Part shown: one piece after another, positions 7,704-14,214 of the stretch | Numbering within the stretch: the first letter of the stretch is position 1 | Layout: each line of letters starts with the position of its first letter | IMG/VR virus record: IMGVR_UViG_3300027859_000091 | Span: 1-21,597 of that record | Length of the DNA: 21,597 nucleotides | Source of the DNA: a virus | Strand: one strand, 5' to 3' | Notes under the pieces: generated by a model | The model's database searches: none | What the model was told of the DNA's origin: nothing | What the model saw: only the letters and a program-made list of their open reading frames with translations | Translations under genes and position numbers: made by a program

Positions 7704-10700
7704 TAACTCATCCCCGCTGCTGCAGCGTTCATTTCGCCACTAATTAATTCTGCTGCCGATGGTTGAGAACCATCAATTCTATATAATCTAGGGCATGCCC
7801 AATGTAATTCTGTTCCATCATTTGCACTTGGATAATATAAGTATGTTCTATGTTGAATGTTATGTGATTGGTTGGAAGAAGTACCAGCTCTGAATATATT
7901 TACACCACTAAATTGTCCAGAATGGTGTTGTAGTCTTGCTCCTGTATCTGTTCTAAATAATCCTTGATTTCCCATTGCTACATTTGATGTCATATGCCAT
8001 GCGTGAATTGGTTGTATATCTACACACCAAACATTTTGTGGAAGAGTTCCAGTACTGGCAATTGTCATATATGGATTACCAAGAGAATTTCCACTTGTGT
8101 CATGAACGCCACCAGTTCCATGATAATATGTGCCTGTATTAGCTGAGCTTACTCTTTTTACCCATAATACAAATAGGTATGAGTAATTATTATCAATAGA
8201 TATAGTACCTGTTCCCCAACCACCAGAACCGCCTGTGCTTCCTGCAGAGATACCAGCCCATAGCCATTCAGTACATCCACTTGGACCCTCACCTAGTTTC
8301 CATTTATTGGCAGATGAGTCGCCATTTAATCCATAAGATAGGCCATAAGCACTAGCAAAACCGGAAACACTGTCTCCATGTTGATAAGATGTATTACTTC
8401 TTGCTAAGTCCCATTCCATTACATTTGGTGTAGCTTTACCTGCTATCTTTCCTGACTTTTGAGTAGCATTAACACTACCCATAGTAGCACCTACTAAAAC
8501 AGATGAATCTGATTGGACTGATAAACCTCTTACACCTGCAGTTGATAATTCTATAGTATCTGCTGCAGGGCTATATAATCCAGTATTATCATCTCCCTGG
8601 AACGTATATACTGGACCTGCTGCTGTTGATGTATTCTTTGCTAAAACTCTGCCTGAATCTTCTACTTCTAAATAACTAGTACCACCACCATAGATATATG
8701 TATGATGACCACCGGTTGGAACTCCTAAACGAAGAGGTCCATTAAACCTTATTATTTCTCTCGTAACTGCTCCACCACTTGCTTTTGACATATTTACAGC
8801 AGTATCTCTACCTGTATGACCTATATCTAAACAATCGTCAACAACACTACTTGTACCAATAAATACTTTACCGTTTTCATTGATTTTCATTCTTTCTGTA
8901 GGAGTGAAAGCATCACCTGCTGTTTTGCTAGAAGCCGCATTTGTAAAGAATTGTATTATTCCACCATTGCTGCCTCCTCCTGTTCCATGTACACGTATTG
9001 CTGCAGCACCAAAAGTGCCTGTTGAACCTACTTTATACCCTGAAGCACCAGCATTTCCATAAAAATTACTACTAATCCATGTAGAAGCATTACTGTATTG
9101 AGAAAAAAGATTAGAGTAGTTAGTCCAAGTTAGTCCTCTTCCTTGAGTTGCAACTCCTAAATCAAGAGTATTTAAAGGGTCATCAGTTCCAATTCCGACT
9201 TGGCCAGTTTGTTGAATTCTCATTCTACGAGTTGGATTATAATCTGGATTATCAGCGTCTGTACCACCAGTAAAGAAATCTATGTTTGCATACGGTCCAG
9301 TTGATTGTCCATCATTTCTGTAATTTTTTATTTCTAAGTTAGCGTTACCATTACCCCAACCAATTGAAGCACCCTTTGCTCCATCACTGTCTCTATATAT
9401 TTCAAGACCGACATTATCATTTCCTGTATTTCTTACTTGTATACTTTGGTTTGTAGTTTTTACATGAAGTGGAGAGTTTGGATTAGTCGTTCCAATACCA
9501 ACATTGCCACCATCTTTAATAGTAAGTCTTGGACTTCCTGATGAAGCGTCCTCGTAAAAAGTAAAATCTGCTGCGCTGTTTCCTGAGTTTTTAGATAAAC
9601 CAATTCCCCATTTAACAGTCCCTTGGTCAGCAAACTTAACCCAACTTACGCCTGAACCGTTGCTTGTTGAATCTAATTTAAGAACACAATCGCCGCTTTT
9701 AGCATCTAAAAGTTCTTGAGGGTTGTTGTTTCCAATTCCAACAAGACCACTCTGATCGATACGCATATGCTCTGTACTACCAACTGTAATATTTCTACCA
9801 AAGACCAGCTCCCCACCAGCATCGTTAAAAATATGCCAATATGAAGATGAATCAGATGGTGTTAATACTATACCATAGTCACCACCACCTCCATATCCAC
9901 CAATTTGCATATTACCACCACGAATATCTAACTTCATTAATGGATTATCAGTTCCAATACCAACGTCGCCATTAGCTTCAATACGCATTTTTTCAGAGTA
10001 TCCACCTGAGCCTCTAGTATTAAATGCTATATCACCATAATGATTTGTATGGTCTCTATTATGTGAATTTATTGAAACTGTTTCTCCAGCTCCAGCTGAT
10101 TCAAAACTTAATTTAGTAAAATTATTTGCTGTATTATTTGCATTTTGTATAACTACTGATGGACCAGTACTTCCAATAGAAGTTTGTGTTCCATATCCTT
10201 TAAAGTAAGCTACTCTGCCATCTGTTCCATCTGTCTGCATTCCTTTAACTTGTAAAGTAAAATTGTTTGCTGAAGGAGTTTGTTTTATTCCTAACCTTCC
10301 TAAAGTATCGAGTGTCATTTGAGGCGCAGCATTATTCGTAGAAAATGCTAGGTCATGATTTGTAAATGTAAATATTTCTCCTCTTGGTCCATCACCAAGT
10401 GAATGCATTCTTAAATCAACTAAATTACCAGAAGAATCTTTCGATCGCAAGCTAAGTGCTGACCTTGTATTATTACCGGTAACGATAAGTTCTTGTATTG
10501 TTGTAGCTGAATTCGTAACTTGTATTTGGCCAGTAAAATCTGGATTTGCCAATGGTGCTTTTGATGCTATTGAGTTTGTGACAGTAGTATTAAAATCGGC
10601 ATCATCATTTAGAGCGGCTGCAATTTCATTTAGAGTATTCATTGTGCCTGGAGCGGAATCAATTAAAGCATTTATATGTGTATGTACAAAAGCGGTACTT

Positions 10701-10819
10701 GCAGCTGATGTATCATTATCAGTACTACTTTGTGTAGGTACTACAATACCTTGTACAGATAAATTACCATTTGCATCTGCTACTATTTCTGCTAATCTTC
10801 TATTTTTTGAATATGCCAT
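7703..10819 (-). CDS. Tail fibre-like protein with unassigned C-terminal domain (1038 aa)
   Basis: Probable long fibre or adhesin subunit. Residues 28-97 are the shared N-terminal domain (PTQSSTDNDTSAASTAF, then LIDSAPGTMNTLNEIAAAL), also seen in the 754, 758 and 920 aa proteins. The middle contains about five VGIGTxxP-type beads (for example DVGIGTDNP, NVGIGTTNP, QVGIGTDDP). The last 240 residues (about 799-1038) are different: rich in aromatic residues, Gly and His, with YLFVLWVKR, WCVDIQPIHAW, HNIQHRTYLYYPS and LHWACPRLYRIDGSQPS. I cannot assign this domain to a family; a receptor-binding role is inferred from its terminal position. There is no S74 chaperone; instead a small chaperone-like gene follows directly. 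A late-promoter box lies five bases before the ATG, and no good ribosome site lies between them. Confidence 0.82.
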   Translation of the reverse strand: MAYSKNRRLAEIVADANGNLSVQGIVVPTQSSTDNDTSAASTAFVHTHINALIDSAPGTMNTLNEIAAALNDDADFNTTVTNSIASKAPLANPDFTGQIQVTNSATTIQELIVTGNNTRSALSLRSKDSSGNLVDLRMHSLGDGPRGEIFTFTNHDLAFSTNNAAPQMTLDTLGRLGIKQTPSANNFTLQVKGMQTDGTDGRVAYFKGYGTQTSIGSTGPSVVIQNANNTANNFTKLSFESAGAGETVSINSHNRDHTNHYGDIAFNTRGSGGYSEKMRIEANGDVGIGTDNPLMKLDIRGGNMQIGGYGGGGDYGIVLTPSDSSSYWHIFNDAGGELVFGRNITVGSTEHMRIDQSGLVGIGNNNPQELLDAKSGDCVLKLDSTSNGSGVSWVKFADQGTVKWGIGLSKNSGNSAADFTFYEDASSGSPRLTIKDGGNVGIGTTNPNSPLHVKTTNQSIQVRNTGNDNVGLEIYRDSDGAKGASIGWGNGNANLEIKNYRNDGQSTGPYANIDFFTGGTDADNPDYNPTRRMRIQQTGQVGIGTDDPLNTLDLGVATQGRGLTWTNYSNLFSQYSNASTWISSNFYGNAGASGYKVGSTGTFGAAAIRVHGTGGGSNGGIIQFFTNAASSKTAGDAFTPTERMKINENGKVFIGTSSVVDDCLDIGHTGRDTAVNMSKASGGAVTREIIRFNGPLRLGVPTGGHHTYIYGGGTSYLEVEDSGRVLAKNTSTAAGPVYTFQGDDNTGLYSPAADTIELSTAGVRGLSVQSDSSVLVGATMGSVNATQKSGKIAGKATPNVMEWDLARSNTSYQHGDSVSGFASAYGLSYGLNGDSSANKWKLGEGPSGCTEWLWAGISAGSTGGSGGWGTGTISIDNNYSYLFVLWVKRVSSANTGTYYHGTGGVHDTSGNSLGNPYMTIASTGTLPQNVWCVDIQPIHAWHMTSNVAMGNQGLFRTDTGARLQHHSGQFSGVNIFRAGTSSNQSHNIQHRTYLYYPSANDGTELHWACPRLYRIDGSQPSAAELISGEMNAAAAGMS

Positions 10820-10824
10820 ATATC

Positions 10825-10832
10825 TATTTATA
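10825..10832 (-). promoter_or_regulatory. T4-type late promoter five bases before the 1038-aa fibre ATG
   Basis: Exact TATAAATA followed by GATAT and then ATG. In T4 the box covers about -13 to -6, so transcription would start at or next to the A of the ATG, giving a leaderless mRNA. The only purine-rich ribosome-site candidate (ATAGG) lies before the box, 13 bases from the ATG, and would be absent from an mRNA made from this promoter. It could still serve read-through transcripts. The extended form (TATAAATAGA) matches the boxes before gp13 and the 758-aa gene. Confidence 0.65.
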
Positions 10833-10833
10833 C

Positions 10834-11082
10834 CTATCCAGTTGGAACTTGCACACTTGTATCATCTGGATCGTTCATTCTATCATATATATCTTCCATT
10901 GTCACTGGTGTTATATTACCACCTACAAGTTCATATGTAAATGTTGTATCTAAATTCTCAACAGTTGTACATGTACTTCCAGCTAGATGTGCTCCCAATA
11001 ATTCATCACCATTATCTACTTCATTATTATAAATTGCAAGAATTGTGTTATCCTTTTTTATTATATGCGCGTATTGTGTCAT
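10834..11082 (-). CDS. Small protein of unknown function between fibre genes (82 aa)
   Basis: I do not recognise this 82-residue protein. It is acidic, has no signal peptide, membrane segment or cysteine motif, and contains an N-terminal strand-like segment (YAHIIKKDNTILAIYNN), a central GAHLAGSTCTT stretch, and an acidic end with DIYDRMNDPDD. It is well expressed by appearance: its ribosome site is TAAGGAG, the best in the window, five bases before the ATG and overlapping the stop of the 920-aa fibre gene. That placement suggests a product that works with the 920-aa fibre, such as an assembly factor or small fibre-associated protein, by analogy with the 94-aa chaperone-like gene after the 1038-aa fibre. 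It ends 14 bases before the next fibre gene. Confidence 0.75.
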   Translation of the reverse strand: MTQYAHIIKKDNTILAIYNNEVDNGDELLGAHLAGSTCTTVENLDTTFTYELVGGNITPVTMEDIYDRMNDPDDTSVQVPTG

Positions 11083-11087
11083 AGTTT

Positions 11088-11094
11088 CTCCTTA
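11088..11094 (-). promoter_or_regulatory. Strong ribosome binding site overlapping a stop codon
   Basis: TAAGGAG on the minus strand: the TAA is the stop of the 920-aa fibre gene, and GGAG sits five bases before the ATG of the 82-aa gene. It fixes the start of the small gene and implies reinitiation by ribosomes finishing the fibre gene. Confidence 0.8.
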
Positions 11095-13854
11095 AGATAC
11101 AAATTTTCCTCTACTTTCAGCAAGTGATATTGTTTTAAAATGATACTTACCACCATTAGTATATCCATCGACTGCAGATGCAGAAGTTCCAGAGCCATAA
11201 TATCTATTAGCTCCATAATTTACTTCTACCACTACATAATTTCTATAATATGCGCTAGTAGAATTAAAGGTTAATTCACATTTATAAATGCTTTGTCCTG
11301 CATGGTCTGTTCCAGTATCTGATACATTACCTTTAGTAATACTACCTGGAGCTGCACCCCAACTAGTATTATTACTGTAAGCAGTCACTTCACTTAAATA
11401 TGCTGTACCTGCTGTCATTCTAAATAAATATTCTCTATAACCACCATTAAAATATGTTGTATATAATCTAAACCTACATACTGGGTATTCACCCCAATGG
11501 CCTGAACTATAAACTGTTAAAAACTGTGTGCTCGCTCCTGCATTAGTAGGAGAAGTGACTGAAGGTGTTCTAAATATTGCATGAGTACCAAACCCAGCGC
11601 CATTTGCACCAAGATAACTTCCTCCACAATCAATTGCACCTGGTCCCATATCACTATGAATCTCTGAATATCTTGTTTTAACAACGTTTTGATGGTTAAC
11701 AACAACACCATTACCAGCTCCATTACCAAAAGAAATTGTATTATCATCCTGGTCAGCACCAGGACTTGCACTTATTCCGTGATAGGACAGTGTACCATTA
11801 TTTGCTTTTAGTTTAAATTGTTGATGAATTACATCACCATTACCATTGCCTTCAATTATTAATCCAGCAAGTGAATTTGTAGCTCCGTCAATATGCAACA
11901 TAGCATCTGGACTATTTTGTCTAATTCCAACTTTAGCACTTGCGCTTCCAAGTAATACAGTACCATAACCTTCTCCAACTTGAAGTGTACTTCCATCAAC
12001 TTGACCTTCTAAGGCTCTATGACTTGTGCCACCTTCAGTACCAAAATATAATCGTTTATTACTATTTGCAATTTTTACTCCGCCATCAACTGTTAGCTTT
12101 TCTTCTGGAGCATCACAATTAATACCAACGTTGCCAGCATTTGAAAGAAACATTGCGGTACTTAATTGGTCTCCAGTATTAACTTGAAATCTTAAGTCTC
12201 CTTTAGCCTGTCCACCATCAACAGCTTGTTGTGATAATATAGCAGCTCCGCTATTTCCATTTCCAAGAGCACTAGTTAAATCTCCACCACCAAATCGTAT
12301 AGCTATTAAATCATTATAATTCTCACCAACTATACCGAGAGTTGGGTTAGAATCTGCATGAACAATAAGTTCGTGTGCTGGTGTATTGGTTCCTATACCA
12401 ACTCCTGTACCATTTTTAATATATAAATCATTACCTGCAGAGCTATCAGTACCTGTTGTAAATCCTATATCTCCTGCAGCTTTACTATAAATTTGTCCTC
12501 TTAATGCTGTACCTGCGTTATTGAAAAATTGAAAAAAGGAATAATCATCAGCACTTCTTGCTCTCAGTGCAATAGCATTTGCGCCACTATCAGAAGTAAT
12601 AGTAAGAGGCTTATTTGGATTACTAGTAGCAATACCAACATTATTAGTACCACCATCAACAAATAGCATATGTGTATTACTATCAGACTCTACTCTAAAG
12701 TCTGCTGTAGTTCCATCTTCATTAAATACAGTTGCTGAACCTGCTAAACCTGAATTTAAAATACCATCAGTTATACGTGCTACTCCTGAAAGGTAGAGGT
12801 CTTTGAACTTTCTAAGTGAAGCACCAATATCAACAACACCATTAGATGCACCACCTGTGACTGTTGACATAGGCTGAATTACATTAGAACTAGCATTGAA
12901 TTCTAAAAATACATCTCCTCCTCCAACTGCTAAACTTCCTGCAACAACACCAATACTTCCAACTGTTGTATTGTCTTTTCTAAATAATGCAATATCTCCA
13001 TCACTGTTTCGTCTATTCAATCTTAGTGGATAAGTACCATCTGCTGTAGATTCAACTCTTGTGCCTAACTCTACACCATCTGTTGCAATATTTGAAGTAG
13101 TCTTACCCACAAGCAGAATACCGCTATTAGTAATACGCATTCTTTCTTGCCAACCACTATTATATACCTCAAATGCAATATTACCACTTGCAGTTTTTGC
13201 ACCAATTACAGCAGTTGTTTCGTCAGTTCTTCCTCCTAACCAAACACCACTTACGCTTCCTGAATTTGTTCTTCCAAAATCTGCTATTTGTCTTACATTA
13301 GTTGAACCAGAACCAGTTCCAGCACCTACAACTCTAAGTCCACCATAAGCACTACTTGTTGAATCTTCAATATGTAATGGTGCACTAGGATTACTCGTAC
13401 CAATTCCAACATTAAAATCATTAAAGTTTATTGTTCCAACTGAGCCAGTTCCTCCCATATCGAAGATAAACCCGTTAGAAGCATTGCCGTATATTTCTAA
13501 TCTATTATTATCAGCACTATCAAATATTTCTAGCTTATTAATTCCAGTAATATTATTATCGCCCATTATTATATTGCCGCTCATAGTACCACCAGCAAGT
13601 GGTAGTTTTGCTGCGATTGCATTAGTCGTTGTTGTTGCATAATTTGCATCATCGCCTAATGCGGCCGCTAATTCGTTTAAAGTATTTAATGTAGAAGGCG
13701 CTGAATCAGATAAATTTGCGAGTGCAGTAGTCACATAAGCTGTAGTAGCTATTTTTGTACTATTATCCGAAGCACTTTGTGTCGTGGTCGTAGCACTAGC
13801 TGGTAATGTTAAATCATCAGCTAATATATGTCCTTTTACTTTTGTTAGTGCCAT
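11092..13854 (-). CDS. Tail fibre-like protein with unassigned C-terminal domain (920 aa)
   Basis: Probable fibre or adhesin. Residues 21-93 are the shared N-terminal domain (TTQSASDNSTKIATTAYV, then DSAPSTLNTLNELAAALGDD), closest to that of the 754-aa protein. From about residue 243, LLVGKTT, LNRRNSDGDIALF and VDIGASLRKFKDLYLSG form a module shared with the 758-aa protein. Around five VGIxxxxP-type beads follow. The last 190 residues or so (about 729-920) have no beads and are rich in Tyr, Thr and Gly (FLTVYSSGHWGEYPVCRFRL, REYLFRMTAGTAYLSEV, KYHFKTISLAESRGKF); I cannot assign a family and infer a receptor-binding tip. It lacks an S74 chaperone and is followed by a small 82-aa gene. A variant late-promoter box (GATAAATA) stands just before the ATG. 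Confidence 0.82.
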   Translation of the reverse strand: MALTKVKGHILADDLTLPASATTTTQSASDNSTKIATTAYVTTALANLSDSAPSTLNTLNELAAALGDDANYATTTTNAIAAKLPLAGGTMSGNIIMGDNNITGINKLEIFDSADNNRLEIYGNASNGFIFDMGGTGSVGTINFNDFNVGIGTSNPSAPLHIEDSTSSAYGGLRVVGAGTGSGSTNVRQIADFGRTNSGSVSGVWLGGRTDETTAVIGAKTASGNIAFEVYNSGWQERMRITNSGILLVGKTTSNIATDGVELGTRVESTADGTYPLRLNRRNSDGDIALFRKDNTTVGSIGVVAGSLAVGGGDVFLEFNASSNVIQPMSTVTGGASNGVVDIGASLRKFKDLYLSGVARITDGILNSGLAGSATVFNEDGTTADFRVESDSNTHMLFVDGGTNNVGIATSNPNKPLTITSDSGANAIALRARSADDYSFFQFFNNAGTALRGQIYSKAAGDIGFTTGTDSSAGNDLYIKNGTGVGIGTNTPAHELIVHADSNPTLGIVGENYNDLIAIRFGGGDLTSALGNGNSGAAILSQQAVDGGQAKGDLRFQVNTGDQLSTAMFLSNAGNVGINCDAPEEKLTVDGGVKIANSNKRLYFGTEGGTSHRALEGQVDGSTLQVGEGYGTVLLGSASAKVGIRQNSPDAMLHIDGATNSLAGLIIEGNGNGDVIHQQFKLKANNGTLSYHGISASPGADQDDNTISFGNGAGNGVVVNHQNVVKTRYSEIHSDMGPGAIDCGGSYLGANGAGFGTHAIFRTPSVTSPTNAGASTQFLTVYSSGHWGEYPVCRFRLYTTYFNGGYREYLFRMTAGTAYLSEVTAYSNNTSWGAAPGSITKGNVSDTGTDHAGQSIYKCELTFNSTSAYYRNYVVVEVNYGANRYYGSGTSASAVDGYTNGGKYHFKTISLAESRGKFVS
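13576..13794 (-). repeat. Shared fibre N-terminal domain, copy in the 920-aa gene
   Basis: Encodes residues 21-93. It is similar in DNA and in protein to 16204-16422 in the 754-aa gene (long stretches such as the coding for TTAYVTTALANL and STLNTLNELAAALGDDAN are shared, with mainly third-base differences). More diverged copies are in the 758- and 1038-aa genes. It could serve as a target for recombination between fibre genes. Confidence 0.75.
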
Positions 13855-13859
13855 TTATC

Positions 13860-13867
13860 TATTTATC
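13860..13867 (-). promoter_or_regulatory. Variant late-promoter box before the 920-aa fibre gene
   Basis: GATAAATA, one base from TATAAATA, followed by GATAA and the ATG. The layout (box, GA, start codon five bases on) is the same as before the 1038-aa gene. An AAGGA overlaps the upstream edge of the box and could act as a ribosome site for transcripts coming from further up. A first-base T to G change may weaken the promoter, so this is a tentative call. Confidence 0.4.
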
Positions 13868-13878
13868 CTTCTAGTATC

Positions 13879-14169
13879 TTATCCGTTTGCTTCGTTTACT
13901 GCTTTTTTAGCATTCTTAACTGTTGTTGTCCAGACTGCTGCAGCTATGCCTTTAACCTCTGAACTTTCACCGGATACGTCTGTATCTGTATGTGTCCATT
14001 TACCATCTTCATCTTTTACAGATAATATGCATTCTAATGTGTGTCTATGAAAAGACCGTGTAAGTTCTACTCCATCTTCTTCAATAACAGTAGCTGTTCG
14101 CACCTGTATAGATTTGTAGTCTCCAACAATTTCTATTTTGTCTTCTTCTGTTCTTTTTGTTATTGCCAT
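13879..14169 (-). CDS. Conserved small protein of unknown function (96 aa)
   Basis: A 96-residue protein of a type I recall as a conserved hypothetical in marine phages near fibre genes, with no known function. Visible features: MAITKRTEEDKIEIVGDYKS at the start, IQVRTATVIEEDGVELTRSF (21-40), a conserved-looking FHRH (40-43), and a C-terminal helix-rich end (GIAAAVWTTTVKNAKKAVNEA). No signal peptide, membrane segment or metal motif is seen. Its ribosome site AAAGGAA lies nine bases before the ATG. It follows the 754-aa fibre gene after a 45-base gap and precedes the 920-aa gene by 24 bases. Position suggests a fibre-associated or assembly role for the 754-aa protein; this is inference only. 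Confidence 0.8.
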   Translation of the reverse strand: MAITKRTEEDKIEIVGDYKSIQVRTATVIEEDGVELTRSFHRHTLECILSVKDEDGKWTHTDTDVSGESSEVKGIAAAVWTTTVKNAKKAVNEANG

Positions 14170-14170
14170 T

Positions 14171-14209
14171 TTATTTTTTCCTTTGTCCGTGCCTATCTCC
14201 GATAGACAT
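14171..14209 (-). other. Gap with 12-codon mini-ORF and small hairpin
   Basis: The gap between the 754-aa gene and the 96-aa gene contains ATG plus 11 sense codons and TAA (MSIGDRHGQRKK), starting two codons and two bases after the fibre stop. Its first bases form a perfect five-base stem, CTATC-GGA-GATAG. There is no ribosome site before this ATG, and no U-run after the hairpin, so it is neither a clear gene nor a clear terminator. I keep it as an unexplained element. Confidence 0.25.
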
Positions 14210-14214
14210 AATTA

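Noticed and set aside
7703-11670. Diversity-generating retroelement acting on fibre tips
   Set aside because: No reverse transcriptase and no template-variable repeat pair were seen in the window; the tips do not show the C-type lectin end expected.
11517-11771. Minus-strand frame of 84 codons inside the 920-aa gene
   Set aside because: It is the other reading frame of the same strand, Leu/Val-rich, with no ribosome site.
13061-13348. Plus-strand frame of 95 codons and similar plus-strand frames across the fibre genes
   Set aside because: All are antisense to the bead-containing fibre genes, lack ribosome sites and have no family resemblance.
14195-14209. Hairpin CTATC-GGA-GATAG as a transcription terminator
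   Set aside because: Stem of only five pairs with little GC and no following T-run; the same strand goes on into the 96-aa gene.
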